A stretch of DNA of 64,000 nucleotides. It comes from Candidatus Amarolinea dominans (GTDB lineage: Bacteria; Chloroflexota; Anaerolineae; SSC4; Amarolineaceae). Numbering within the stretch: position 1 is the stretch's first letter; each line of letters begins with the position of its first letter. The notes beneath the pieces are model-generated. The model was not told where the DNA came from. It saw nothing but the letters and a program-made list of their open reading frames with translations, and did no database searches. Both the position numbers and the translations under genes were made by a program. This document shows, one piece after another, positions 8,988 to 17,628 of this stretch. Location: the NCBI GenBank assembly GCA_016719785.1, contig JADJYJ010000017.1:124001-188000 (forward strand), in the 5' to 3' direction.

Positions 8988-11870
8988 TCAATGCTCATTG
9001 GCGCCGCCTTCGCCGATGGGCGTCACCGCGCCGCAGCGAATGCATTTGGCGGTCGTCTTGGTGGCCACGGTCAGCAGGCCGCCGCACTGCGGGCAGGGCG
9101 TGGGCAGCGGCCGCGTCCAACTGCTAAAATTACACTTGGGGTAATTGACGCAGCCGTAAAACAGGCGATTGCGCCGCGTCTTGCGCTCCACCAACTCGCC
9201 GCTGCACTCAGGGCAGGCCACCCCTACCTTGACCAGGATCGGTTTGGTGTTGCGACACGTCGGGAAGTTGCTGCAGGCGATGAACTTGCCAAAGCGTCCA
9301 TGTTTGAACACCAGCGCATGGCCGCACTTCTCGCACAGCTCACCGGTCGGCTCGCTATCCACATGCACCTGTTCCATGCCGGCTTCGGCCTGCGCCAGAC
9401 TGTGAACGAACGGCTCCCAGAAGCGGCGCAGCACCGACACCCATGCCTCCTCGCCGTCGGCGATGCGGTCGAGATGCTCTTCCATTTGCGCAGTGAAGCC
9501 CACGTCTATGATGTCGGAGAAGTGCTTGACCAGCAGATCATTCACCACAAAGCCCAGTTCGGTGGGAAACAGGCGCTTCTCCCGCCGCTCCACGTAACCG
9601 CGCTGCTGAATGGTCGAGATGGTCGGCGCATAGGTGCTGGGACGACCAATGCCGTTTTCCTCCAGCGTACGCACCAGAGTCGCTTCGGTGTAACGCGGCG
9701 GCGGCTGCGTGAAATGCTGTTCGGGCAGCAGACGCAGCAGATCAAGCCATTCGTCTTCCTGCAGGGCCGGCAGCCAACGCTCATCACCATCGGCCAGGGC
9801 GTCTTCGTCGCGGGTCTCTTCATAGACCACCAAAAAGCCGGCAAAGCGCACACGGACGCCCGTGGCGCGCAGCAGATACGGACGATCGCCGGCCGCCAGC
9901 CCGGCTTCGATGTCCACACTGACGGTATCCATCACGGCCGGCTCCATCTGGCTGGCGACGAAGCGCTGCCAGATCAGCTCGTACAGGCGGAACAGCTCGC
10001 GCTTGAGATACGGGCGCACCAGGTCGGGCGTGTACAGCACGGAGGTGGGGCGGATGGCCTCATGCGCCTCTTGCGCGCCCTTAGCCCGGGTCTTGTACTG
10101 GGGCGGCGTCTCCGGCACGAATTCGGCCCCGTAGCGCTGGCGGATGAAATCACGCGCCTGGTTCTGCGCGACTTCGGCCACGTTGGTGCTGTCGGTGCGC
10201 ATGTACGTAATCAGGCCTATATTACCTACATTACCCGCATTACCCGCATTACCCGCATTACCCGCATTACCCGCATCGCCTGCATGACCGATCTGACCCG
10301 CATTGCCCAGCTCCACCCCTTCGTACAGAATCTGCGCGTTGGCCATCGTTTGGCGGGCCGTGAAGGCCAAGCGGCGTGAGGCCTCCTGCTGCAGGGTGCT
10401 GGTGGTAAACGGCGGCGCGGGCTTGCGGCGTCGTTCCCCCAGCTTGACCTTGCTCACCTGGTAGCTGGACTGTTCCAGCGCGGCCACGATGCCCAGCGTG
10501 TCCGCCTCGTTCGCCAGATCGGCCTCTTCCCCGCGGATGCGCACCAGTCGCGCCCGGAAACTGGGGCGTTCCTTGGGCGCCCGTTTGCCCACAACCAGTT
10601 TCTGCGCCAATTCCGCTTCGATGGACCAGTATTCCTCAGCTACGAAGGCCTGAATCTCGCGCTCGCGCTCCACCACCAGGCGCACGGCCACCGACTGCAC
10701 ACGGCCCGCTGAAGTGCGGCTGCGCACACGATCCCAGAGCAGAGGGCTGATCTTGTAGCCCACCAGGCGGTCAAGGATGCGCCGCGTTTGCTGCGCGTTG
10801 ACCAGGTCCATGTCCACGGCGCGCGGGTGATCGAACGCGGCGCGCACCGCGTCGGGGGTAATTTCATGAAAGATCACGCGCTGGGTGGCCGCGGGGTCAA
10901 TGGCCGCCGCTTCCATCAGGTGCCAGGCGATGGCCTCACCCTCCCGATCCGGGTCGGTTGCCAGGAAGACCTGCGCGGCCTGCGCCGCTTCGGCCTTGAT
11001 CTGTCTGACCAGGTCCTTCTTTTCGTTGGGCACGCGATAGGTGGGGCGAAAATCGTGGTCTGTGTCCACCGAGAGCTGCGAACGCAGCAGGTCACGCACA
11101 TGGCCCACCGATGCGCGCACGCGGTAGTTGCGACCGAGGATGCGCTCCACGGTCTTGGCTTTTGCAGGTGATTCGACGATCACGAGGCGGGTGCGCGTCG
11201 TCGCGACGGGTTGGCGGCTGTTGTCGGGCTTGCCATGCGCGCCGGTCTTTGCAGACTTGGCTGCTTGTGCGGCGGCGGCTTTCTTGCCGGCGCCGGTCTT
11301 TGCAGACTTGGCTGCTTGTGCGGCGGCGGCTTTCTTGGCGGCGCGGGTCTTCGCCTGCACGGCCTGGTGTTCAGCGATCGCCTTGCTGTGCGCCGCGGCT
11401 TTGAGTTGCGCGGGCGTTGGTTTGACCAAACCGAGATGGCCGGGCGCTTCGCCCATGCGGAAGAGGGTGGTGCCACACACCGGACAGGCGCCGCGCACCG
11501 CCCGTACACCACGCGCGGTGAAGACCGCTTGCGCCTCGCCTAGCGGGCGCCGCGTCTTGCACTTCACGCAGTAGGCGCTGGCGTCAGCCGGCAGGCCAGC
11601 CGGCGCGGAGGTAGGGCCAGCAGGTGCGGCCGCCGCCGGTTGGGCCGGTTTCTCGATCTTCACCGGCGCCGGCCTCGTCAAACCGGCGTGACCGGCCGTG
11701 TCGCCCAGTCGAAACAGGGTTGTGCCGCAGACCGGACAGGCGCCGCGCGTCACCGGTTGGCCGCGCACGTTGAATACAAACTGCGCGTGCTGAATCTCGC
11801 GCTTGATGCGGCACTTGACGCAGTATGCCTCGATCACAGGCGCGGGAGAAATGGCTGAATCATCGGACAT
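8988..11870 (-). CDS. topA: DNA topoisomerase I
   Basis: Type IA topoisomerase of 960 aa that relaxes negative supercoils. Two N-terminal zinc-ribbon-like repeats (CVKC...CPVCG, within residues 1-125) are joined by an Ala/Lys-rich linker to the Toprim domain (from about residue 228, LVIVESPAKAKTVERILG). The catalytic core has the active-site Y556 in GLITYMRTDST. At least two clear C-terminal four-Cys zinc fingers follow, plus CPQCGGLL...CIRCG. Odd features are a Gly-Asn-Ala repeat insertion just before Y556 and a duplicated linker segment. It is probably co-transcribed with dprA upstream (64 bp gap) and the peptidase downstream. Confidence 0.95.
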   Translation of the reverse strand: MSDDSAISPAPVIEAYCVKCRIKREIQHAQFVFNVRGQPVTRGACPVCGTTLFRLGDTAGHAGLTRPAPVKIEKPAQPAAAAPAGPTSAPAGLPADASAYCVKCKTRRPLGEAQAVFTARGVRAVRGACPVCGTTLFRMGEAPGHLGLVKPTPAQLKAAAHSKAIAEHQAVQAKTRAAKKAAAAQAAKSAKTGAGKKAAAAQAAKSAKTGAHGKPDNSRQPVATTRTRLVIVESPAKAKTVERILGRNYRVRASVGHVRDLLRSQLSVDTDHDFRPTYRVPNEKKDLVRQIKAEAAQAAQVFLATDPDREGEAIAWHLMEAAAIDPAATQRVIFHEITPDAVRAAFDHPRAVDMDLVNAQQTRRILDRLVGYKISPLLWDRVRSRTSAGRVQSVAVRLVVEREREIQAFVAEEYWSIEAELAQKLVVGKRAPKERPSFRARLVRIRGEEADLANEADTLGIVAALEQSSYQVSKVKLGERRRKPAPPFTTSTLQQEASRRLAFTARQTMANAQILYEGVELGNAGQIGHAGDAGNAGNAGNAGNAGNVGNIGLITYMRTDSTNVAEVAQNQARDFIRQRYGAEFVPETPPQYKTRAKGAQEAHEAIRPTSVLYTPDLVRPYLKRELFRLYELIWQRFVASQMEPAVMDTVSVDIEAGLAAGDRPYLLRATGVRVRFAGFLVVYEETRDEDALADGDERWLPALQEDEWLDLLRLLPEQHFTQPPPRYTEATLVRTLEENGIGRPSTYAPTISTIQQRGYVERREKRLFPTELGFVVNDLLVKHFSDIIDVGFTAQMEEHLDRIADGEEAWVSVLRRFWEPFVHSLAQAEAGMEQVHVDSEPTGELCEKCGHALVFKHGRFGKFIACSNFPTCRNTKPILVKVGVACPECSGELVERKTRRNRLFYGCVNYPKCNFSSWTRPLPTPCPQCGGLLTVATKTTAKCIRCGAVTPIGEGGANEH
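10218..10309 (-). repeat. 9-bp minisatellite inside topA
   Basis: About ten in-frame copies of a 9-bp unit (five perfect CATTACCCG units plus diverged edges), encoding a Gly-Asn-Ala-type tripeptide repeat. It sits between the conserved LYEGVELG and GLITYMRTDST, 6-35 residues before the catalytic tyrosine, where homologues have a short loop. Confidence 0.85.
11241..11342 (-). repeat. 51-bp direct duplication in the topA linker
   Basis: Two nearly identical 51-bp units (11241-11291, 11292-11342) encode two 17-residue Lys/Ala-rich segments of the KKAAAAQAAKSAKTGA type. They link the N-terminal zinc ribbons to the Toprim domain. Confidence 0.8.
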
Positions 11871-11934
11871 TACGAACTAACTCCAGAAAAAGATAATTGC
11901 ACAGGCAACCAGACCCGGCTCGCGGGCGTCAGTC

Positions 11935-13038
11935 TCAACCATCACGCAGACGGGTGTCGCGGGTCAGGACATAACTCATGCCGCCGACCTGGCGCACGAG
12001 TCCCTTCAGTTCCATCAGCGTCAGCGTGCTGGCAACCGTCGCCATCGGCAGGCCGGTGGCGTGGGCCACGTCATTGATGTGGCGCGGCTCGCTCGACAGG
12101 TGCTTGACCAGCAGGGCCTCGGTTTCATCCGCCGGAAAGAGCGTGCGCGCCTCGGCCTGCTGCGCCACCTGCTTGAGGTTCAACTCCTGCAGGATGTCCT
12201 CCACGCCCAGGACGGGCCGTGCGCCGTCACGAATCAGGCGATTGGTGCCCTCGCTGTTGCGCTGTAGGATGGAGCCGGGCACCGCAAACACCTCACGCCC
12301 CTGCTCGGTGGCAAACTGCGCCGTAATCAGGGCGCCACTGACCGTGCCCGCCTCGACTACCACCACGCCCAGCGACAGCCCGCTGATGATGCGATTGCGC
12401 GGCGGAAAATTGTTCGCCTCCGGCAAGGTGCCCAGCGGATAATCAGAGATCAGCGCCCCTGCCTCGCAGATCTCCTGCGCCAGTCGCCGGTGTTCATACG
12501 GATAAATCACATCCACGCCGCAGCCCAGCACCGCCAACGTGCGGCCGCCGCCATCCAGCGCGGCGCGATGAGCCTGGGCATCCACGCCCCGCGCCAGGCC
12601 GCTGACCACCGTGATCCGATTGCGCACCAGGTCGGTGGCTAACTGCCGCGCCACTTCACGGCCGTAGGCGGTGGGGTTGCGCGTGCCCACCACGGCCACG
12701 CTCCAGGCGTCGTCCACAGTGATGGTGCCTTTGACAAAGAGCAGCGGCGGCGGGTCATAAACCGTGCGCAGGCTGGCCGGGTAGGCATCGTCGTCCCAGG
12801 TCAGGGCATGCGCGCCGCTCTGCTCCAGGCGGCTCAGCAACTGATCGAGATCGAGTCGCTGGCGGGCGTCCACCAGGTTGGTCAACGAACGGCGGTCCAG
12901 CCCGGCCTCGCGCAGGTCGTTAAGCGAACCGTGCCAGGCGCGCTCGATATCCCCGAAGAAATCGAGCAGCGCACGTAAGCGCGCCGGCCCAATCCCGGAC
13001 ACGCTGTTGAAGCCGAGCCAGAAACGTAAATCGCTCAT
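11935..13038 (-). CDS. dprA: DNA processing protein DprA
   Basis: Protein of 367 aa that binds incoming single-stranded DNA and loads RecA during natural transformation. An N-terminal helix-hairpin-helix region (SVSGIGPARLRALLDFFGD) is followed by the Rossmann-like DprA core with VAVVGTRNPTAYG, VSGLARGVDAQAH, LGCGVDVIYP and RNRIISGLS. A C-terminal winged helix (about 300-365) completes it. The ATG at 13038 is preceded by AGAGAGG; longer reading frames upstream add only unrelated residues. It is probably the first gene of the dprA-topA-peptidase-arcC run. Confidence 0.94.
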   Translation of the reverse strand: MSDLRFWLGFNSVSGIGPARLRALLDFFGDIERAWHGSLNDLREAGLDRRSLTNLVDARQRLDLDQLLSRLEQSGAHALTWDDDAYPASLRTVYDPPPLLFVKGTITVDDAWSVAVVGTRNPTAYGREVARQLATDLVRNRITVVSGLARGVDAQAHRAALDGGGRTLAVLGCGVDVIYPYEHRRLAQEICEAGALISDYPLGTLPEANNFPPRNRIISGLSLGVVVVEAGTVSGALITAQFATEQGREVFAVPGSILQRNSEGTNRLIRDGARPVLGVEDILQELNLKQVAQQAEARTLFPADETEALLVKHLSSEPRHINDVAHATGLPMATVASTLTLMELKGLVRQVGGMSYVLTRDTRLRDG

Positions 13039-13110
13039 GTCAGCCTCTCTTTCTGGTACGACCGCGCCGCCTACAGGGGGGCCGGCGATTGAAAGAGCGA
13101 TTAAAATCGC

Positions 13111-13153
13111 ACCTAAAGGGCGCACCGCCAGGCGTCCGCCTGCGTGAACGCCG
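13111..13153. repeat. Dispersed 43-bp repeat, copy 1
   Basis: About 35 of 43 bases match 54782-54824 (shared core CCTAAAGGGCG). Both copies lie between genes, this one between rimM and dprA. It looks like a short non-coding palindromic repeat family; function unknown. Confidence 0.55.
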
Positions 13154-13174
13154 TGCCGGACGAACGCGCCGGAT

Positions 13175-13714
13175 TCAGCCGATGCCCGCCGGCACGCTGA
13201 CGACCATGCGACCTTCATCCAGGATGATCTCATGGATGACATCCTCCACGGCCGGCAGCAGCATTTCACCGGCGGCGGTGCGGATGACGTAGACATCGTT
13301 GGCGCCGGTGAAGAGCACGTCCTGGACGTGGCCGATCAGGTCGCCCGCGCGTGTCACCACGGCCAGGCCCACGATCTGGTGGACGAAGAATTCACCCCGG
13401 CCCAACTTCATCGCTTCGGCCGCCGGCAGTTTTACCCACAGTCCGCGCAGGTTTTCCGCGTCGCGGCGCGTCTCCACGCCGATCAGGCTGAGCAGCGCGT
13501 AGCGAGGCGTCAAGCGCACCGCGGCGACACCGACGGGCAGGTTGGTATCGCCCACAAACACGCGCGGCACGCTGAGAAAGCGCCGCGGCCACGCGGTCTC
13601 GAAACTGACCACAACTTGCCCGCCCAAGCCGTGGGCACGGGTAATCCGCCCGATGACGATGTACTCAGGCGCTGACGCGCTAGGTTGAAGCGATGCAGTG
13701 GATGTTGACGACAT
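13175..13714 (-). CDS. rimM: Ribosome maturation factor RimM
   Basis: Protein of 179 aa that binds S19 and helps mature the 30S head. The N-terminal beta-barrel has IGRITRAHGLGGQVVV; the C-terminal PRC-barrel has HQIVGLAVVT...GHVQDVLFTGANDVYVI and LLPAVEDVIHEI. About 15 extra N-terminal residues (Ser/Ala-rich) precede the domain, so a start slightly downstream is possible. It lies downstream of khpA-rpsP-ffh but a strong intrinsic terminator separates them. trmD and rplS, usual partners, are not adjacent. Confidence 0.92.
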   Translation of the reverse strand: MSSTSTASLQPSASAPEYIVIGRITRAHGLGGQVVVSFETAWPRRFLSVPRVFVGDTNLPVGVAAVRLTPRYALLSLIGVETRRDAENLRGLWVKLPAAEAMKLGRGEFFVHQIVGLAVVTRAGDLIGHVQDVLFTGANDVYVIRTAAGEMLLPAVEDVIHEIILDEGRMVVSVPAGIG

Positions 13715-13748
13715 GGGTCAATTCTGATTGGTGTGAGAGCAGGCGTGT

Positions 13749-13786
13749 AAAAAACAAAGGACGAATCAAACGGGTTCGTCCTTTGT
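13749..13786 (-). terminator. Intrinsic terminator after khpA
   Basis: A perfect 12-bp stem (13754-13765 with 13775-13786) with a 9-nt loop. On the minus strand it is followed directly by a run of six Ts (A-run at 13749-13754). It should end the ffh-rpsP-khpA transcript before rimM. Confidence 0.85.
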
Positions 13787-13906
13787 TCTCAGCGGCCATG
13801 CAGAAGCGGCGTGTTGTGCGGGCCGCTGGTGAGCCGTCATGCAGACGATGTGACCGGAGCCGAGGACTCATCCTGTCACTCCCAGAACAAGTTCGGGACT
13901 CCGACG

Positions 13907-14134
13907 CTAATGCACTTCCAGCGAAGCCCGTTTGCCGCGGCGCACGGCCGACACCCGTAGCAAGATGCGCATCGCGTTGACCACGCGCCCGCTCTTGCCG
14001 ATGATGCGGCCCATATCGGACGGAGCCACGTGCAGTTCCAGGCCGATCTCCTGGGGCGTCACATGTTCGCGCACCCGCACCTGCTCTGGTTCATCCACCA
14101 GTCCTTGCGCGATGTACTCGATCAGTTCTTTCAT
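13907..14134 (-). CDS. khpA: KH-domain RNA-binding protein KhpA
   Basis: Small single-KH protein of 75 aa (YlqC/KhpA family), the usual size. The GxxG loop is seen in DMGRIIGKSGRVVNAMRILL. KhpA partners KhpB in other bacteria and binds many RNAs. The start at 14134 follows AGGAG with 7-nt spacing. Its place directly after rpsP is the conserved neighbourhood; the terminator at 13749-13786 follows. Confidence 0.93.
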   Translation of the reverse strand: MKELIEYIAQGLVDEPEQVRVREHVTPQEIGLELHVAPSDMGRIIGKSGRVVNAMRILLRVSAVRRGKRASLEVH

Positions 14135-14160
14135 GCCTGAATCTCCTGGATCAGCGCTGG

Positions 14161-14421
14161 TCACGCTTCCCACGGCGCCTTGCTCAGCACGCCCTGGCGA
14201 AACAGGACACGGGCCACGGCTTCTGATGGCTGGGCGCCGACGCCGATCCAGTAGCCCGCGCGCTCGTTATCGAGCACAACGGTCTCCGGCTCGGTGCGGG
14301 GATTGAAATAGCCCAGGGACTCGATAAAGCGACCATCGCGCGGTGAGCGACTGTCGGCGACGACGATACGATAGGTTGGCTGTTTTTTGGCGCCCATGCG
14401 GCGCATACGAATACGGACCAT
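14161..14421 (-). CDS. rpsP: 30S ribosomal protein S16
   Basis: Protein of 86 aa with the universally conserved start VRIRMRRMGAKKQPTYRIVV and FIESLGYFNPRT. It is a structural component of the 30S body. It lies 42 bp after ffh and 26 bp before khpA, a conserved translation/secretion operon. Confidence 0.97.
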   Translation of the reverse strand: MVRIRMRRMGAKKQPTYRIVVADSRSPRDGRFIESLGYFNPRTEPETVVLDNERAGYWIGVGAQPSEAVARVLFRQGVLSKAPWEA

Positions 14422-14463
14422 AGGTACTCTCGAACTCCTTTTCTATCCTGAGCAGCGTGCTGC

Positions 14464-15801
14464 TTAACGTAACATGCCCAAAAGCCCCTGCAATCCACCG
14501 CGCCCGCGTCGTTGGCCCGACATCTGTTTCATCAGGCGCTGCATCTGCCGGAATTGCGAGAGGAGATCGTTCAACTGGGCCACGGAGGTGCCTGACCCGC
14601 GCGCAATGCGTCGCTTGCGACTCCCGTTGATGAGATCAGGATCACGGCGCTCGGGCACGGTCATCGAACAGATCATGGCCTCGATGGTCTTCATCTGCCC
14701 ATCGGTCACTTCCGGGGAAATATCCTTACTCACACGCGACATGCCCGGAATCATGTCGAGCAACTGGCTGAGCGGTCCCAGCTTTTTGACTTCGCGCAAC
14801 TGATTGAGGAAGTCTTCCAGATCGAAATCGCCCTTGAGCAGGCGCTTGCCCATCGCCTCGGCCTTCGTCTTGTCAAGGGAAGACTCGGCCTTTTCGATGA
14901 GGGTCAGCATATCGCCCATGCCCAGGATACGCGAAGCCAGGCGATCTGGGTGATACGGTTCCAGGGCATCCGTCTTTTCGCCAATGCCCAGGAACTTGAT
15001 GGGCACGCCGGTCACTTCACGGATGGAAAGGGCGGCGCCGCCGCGCGCATCGCCGTCCACCTTGGTCAGGATCAGGCCGGTGATCGCCACGCGCTGATGG
15101 AAACCTTCTGCCACGCGCACCGCTTCCTGCCCGGTCATCGCGTCCACCACGAGCAGGATGTCGTTCGGCTTGGTGCGCGCCTTCACCTCTTCCAACTCGA
15201 CCATCATGGCGTCGTCAATCTGCAGGCGGCCGGCCGTATCCAGGATCACCACGTTGTACGCGCCCTCTTTGGCCCGTTGCAGCGCGTTGGCGCAAATCTG
15301 CGGCGGTGACACCCGGTCGCCCTCGCTATACACCGGGATGTCCAACTGCCTGCCCAGCACTTCCAACTGCGTGATCGCGGCCGGCCGGTAGGTGTCGGCG
15401 GCCACCAGCAACGGGCGTTGGCCGGCCTTGCGCAGACGCAGGGCCAGTTTGGCCGCGGTGGTGGTTTTGCCGGAGCCTTGCAGGCCCACCATCATGATCA
15501 CCGTCGGCGGGTTGGAGGCCATCGTCAGCTTGCCGGGTGTACCCAGCATGGTGATGAGTTCCTCGTGAACGATCTTGACCACCTGCTGCGCGGGGGTCAG
15601 GCTCTGCATCACCTCGGCGCCCACGGCCCGCTCGCGGATGCGCGCGACGAACGCCTTGACCACCTTGAAGTTGACGTCGGCTTCCAACAGGGCCATGCGC
15701 ACTTCGCGCAGCGCCTTGTCTACGTCCGCTTCGGTCAGGCGGCCCTGGCTCGATAGTTTATCGAAGATGGCCTGTAGTTTTTCGGTCAGTGTTTCGAACA
15801 C
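14464..15801 (-). CDS. ffh: Signal recognition particle protein Ffh (SRP54)
   Basis: GTPase of 445 aa that, with 4.5S RNA, targets nascent membrane and secreted proteins to FtsY. The N domain is followed by the NG GTPase with P-loop GLQGSGKTTTAAKLA, DTAGRLQIDD and TKVDGDARGG. The Met-rich M domain has RRIARGSGTSVAQLNDLL and a Met-containing helix (QMQRLMKQMSGQ). It heads the ffh-rpsP-khpA operon; a consensus promoter and a leader hairpin lie upstream. Confidence 0.97.
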   Translation of the reverse strand: MFETLTEKLQAIFDKLSSQGRLTEADVDKALREVRMALLEADVNFKVVKAFVARIRERAVGAEVMQSLTPAQQVVKIVHEELITMLGTPGKLTMASNPPTVIMMVGLQGSGKTTTAAKLALRLRKAGQRPLLVAADTYRPAAITQLEVLGRQLDIPVYSEGDRVSPPQICANALQRAKEGAYNVVILDTAGRLQIDDAMMVELEEVKARTKPNDILLVVDAMTGQEAVRVAEGFHQRVAITGLILTKVDGDARGGAALSIREVTGVPIKFLGIGEKTDALEPYHPDRLASRILGMGDMLTLIEKAESSLDKTKAEAMGKRLLKGDFDLEDFLNQLREVKKLGPLSQLLDMIPGMSRVSKDISPEVTDGQMKTIEAMICSMTVPERRDPDLINGSRKRRIARGSGTSVAQLNDLLSQFRQMQRLMKQMSGQRRGRGGLQGLLGMLR

Positions 15802-15837
15802 AGATCAACTCACCATGCGTTCAGTGTCGTACAACAG

Positions 15838-15866
15838 ACTTCCGAAGCCCTGCGGACTTCGGAAGT
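15838..15866 (-). promoter_or_regulatory. Leader hairpin upstream of ffh
   Basis: A perfect 10-bp stem (15838-15847 with 15857-15866) and 9-nt loop inside the predicted ~109-nt ffh leader. No T-tract follows, so it is more likely an RNA structure or protein site than a terminator. Confidence 0.5.
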
Positions 15867-15916
15867 CACAATGCCTACGATCGTGCCATTCTGCGGAATG
15901 GTTTACAGATGGGGCG

Positions 15917-15945
15917 ATTCTACAGGAGGTTGTGATTTTCGTCAA
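15917..15945 (-). promoter_or_regulatory. Promoter of the ffh operon
   Basis: Minus-strand TTGACG (15940-15945), 17-bp spacer, TAGAAT (15917-15922). It overlaps the opposing plus-strand promoter at 15930-15958, so only one polymerase could occupy the site at a time. Confidence 0.65.
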
Positions 15946-15958
15946 GTTCTTGTATAAT
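15930..15958 (+). promoter_or_regulatory. Promoter of the CBM48 protein gene
   Basis: TTGTGA (15930-15935), 17-bp spacer, perfect TATAAT (15953-15958). The start would be near 15965, giving a leader of about 110 nt before the ATG at 16078. Confidence 0.6.
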
Positions 15959-16077
15959 ATGCTGCAAGCGGGAATAGACTTCACTTTTTCCGCCTAAGGA
16001 AACAGGCGCAATTCGTGCCCGCTTGCAGTATAAAAGCAGGTCTGTGCATCCAAAATCAACCTTGTGGATACGCCATT

Positions 16078-16377
16078 ATGATCCGAAAGTCACCATCTTC
16101 CCGCCCCGGATTCCTACGTGTCACGTTCGAGCTGCCCTCGACGGTATGGGCTGAGCGCGTGGCCCTGGTGGGTGAGTTCAACGACTGGGACAAACAGCAT
16201 GATTTCCTGACCCAGGACCACACCGACGCCATCTGGCGGGTTACCCTGGAACTGGAAGCCGGCCGCCAGTACCAGTTTCGCTACCTGGTGAACGGCACCG
16301 ATTGGCACAACGACTGGAGCGCAGACGCCTACCAGCCAAACGTACAGGGCAGCGACAACTCCATCATCATCACCTGA
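16078..16377 (+). CDS. Small isolated glycogen-binding (CBM48/isoamylase-N) domain protein
   Basis: Protein of 99 aa made almost only of one early-set/CBM48 domain: VALVGEFNDWD near residue 30 and QYQFRYLVNGTDWHNDWSA near residue 70, both hallmarks of glycogen-branching-enzyme and AMPK-beta carbohydrate-binding modules. No catalytic domain is attached. It may bind alpha-glucan or act as a small adaptor. The ATG at 16078 was preferred over a GTG at 16015 because the domain begins there; no strong ribosome-binding site is visible at either. It sits alone between divergent and convergent neighbours. Confidence 0.75.
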   Translation: MIRKSPSSRPGFLRVTFELPSTVWAERVALVGEFNDWDKQHDFLTQDHTDAIWRVTLELEAGRQYQFRYLVNGTDWHNDWSADAYQPNVQGSDNSIIIT

Positions 16378-16387
16378 TTCACTGCCG

Positions 16388-17599
16388 CTAATCCCAACGG
16401 CGCTCGTCCACGATCTTGGGTGCATTGGCGGCCAGCTCGGCGACGAACTCGAAGGCGTCAACGCTGACGCGGCACACCTGCTTGAACGCGGCGCTCAGCG
16501 GCTCTGTCAGCGCGGCGCTGTCGGCCTGTGGATCGGACAGGACCAGGCGCAGGGTCAACTCGTCGCGCACGCCGGGTCGGCGCACCACCACCTGATGGGC
16601 CGCGATCGGAAACCGGCCCAGGGCAAAGGTCACCTGGTTTGGATGCAGGAACATGCCGCGCACCTTGACAGCATCGCCCACGCGGCCAACCAGGGTGATG
16701 GCCCGCTCGCTCTGCCGGCTGACGCCGGGCGCCGGATCCAGGTTCATCGCCAGGTCGCCGGTGCCAAAGCGAATGAGCGGATAGGTGGGGTTGAAGTTGG
16801 TCACCACCACTTCGCCCGCCTCGCCAGGGCCGACCGCGGCCCCGCTATCGCGATCTACGATCTGGATGATGGGGCCGTCCAACAGACGCATGGACATGGC
16901 GCCGGTCTGATCATAGGCCAGAAAACCAAGTTCGGCCGTGCTGTAGGCGTTAGTGACAGTCAGGCCATAGTCGTTGACCAGACTGGCGCGCACGCGGCCA
17001 GCCAACGGTTCGGCTGTAAGCAGCACCTGGCGCAGCGCCAGCGCGGTGCGCGGAATCTGCATCTCCTCCGCCTTCTGCAGCAGCGTCATCAGCCAGCTTG
17101 CCGAGCCGACGTAGCCGTTGACGCCCAGATCGAGCATCATCTTCACCTGCAGATCGGCGTTACCGACCCCCACCGGGACAACAATGGCGCCGACGTGCTG
17201 CAGCATCAGGTCAATCAGCATGCCGGCTGGCACCAGGTGATAGCTGAGCGCATTCAGGACGATGCTGCCGCGACCCAGACCGGTCAACTGCATGAGCGGC
17301 GCAGCCGTATCGAACAGGACCGTTTCATCGGCGTGTGGCTCATAGAGCGGGCCGGGGGACAGGAACAAGCGCTTGACCTCTGCCAGCGGCACGGCCAGGA
17401 AACCGCCAAAGGGAGGTTCCTCGGCCTGCAGTTCAACCATCCGGTCTTTGGTCAGGACCGGAATTTTAGCGAGATCCGCCACGCCCCGCACAGCAGACGG
17501 GGTAAGGCCGGCGGCTTCGAACCAGCGGCGTACACCAGGCGCATGATCGTACGCCTCGGCCACGAACGCGGCCACACGAGCATCGAGATCACTGATCAT
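16388..17599 (-). CDS. PaaK-like (phenylacetate-CoA ligase family) adenylating enzyme
   Basis: Protein of 403 aa of the PaaK-like branch of ANL enzymes. Seen are the LTKDRMVELQ region, NAYSTAELGFLAYD (usual YGxxE site), PLIRFGTGDLAMNLD and VGRVGDAVKVRGMFLHPNQV of the C-terminal lid. The phosphate-binding loop, normally an SSGTTG-like string, reads LFLSPGPLYEPHADE, so the Thr/Gly-rich loop is replaced. It is the last gene of the liv cluster, 29 bp after livF, suggesting an acid imported by the transporter or a fatty acid as substrate. Family placement is good, substrate unknown. Confidence 0.75.
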   Translation of the reverse strand: MISDLDARVAAFVAEAYDHAPGVRRWFEAAGLTPSAVRGVADLAKIPVLTKDRMVELQAEEPPFGGFLAVPLAEVKRLFLSPGPLYEPHADETVLFDTAAPLMQLTGLGRGSIVLNALSYHLVPAGMLIDLMLQHVGAIVVPVGVGNADLQVKMMLDLGVNGYVGSASWLMTLLQKAEEMQIPRTALALRQVLLTAEPLAGRVRASLVNDYGLTVTNAYSTAELGFLAYDQTGAMSMRLLDGPIIQIVDRDSGAAVGPGEAGEVVVTNFNPTYPLIRFGTGDLAMNLDPAPGVSRQSERAITLVGRVGDAVKVRGMFLHPNQVTFALGRFPIAAHQVVVRRPGVRDELTLRLVLSDPQADSAALTEPLSAAFKQVCRVSVDAFEFVAELAANAPKIVDERRWD

Positions 17600-17628
17600 G
17601 ATTGCAACCTTTGACCTCCAAAACCTGA

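Noticed and set aside
8916..10379. Plus-strand open frame opposite topA
   Set aside because: Antisense to conserved topoisomerase motifs, no ribosome-binding site.
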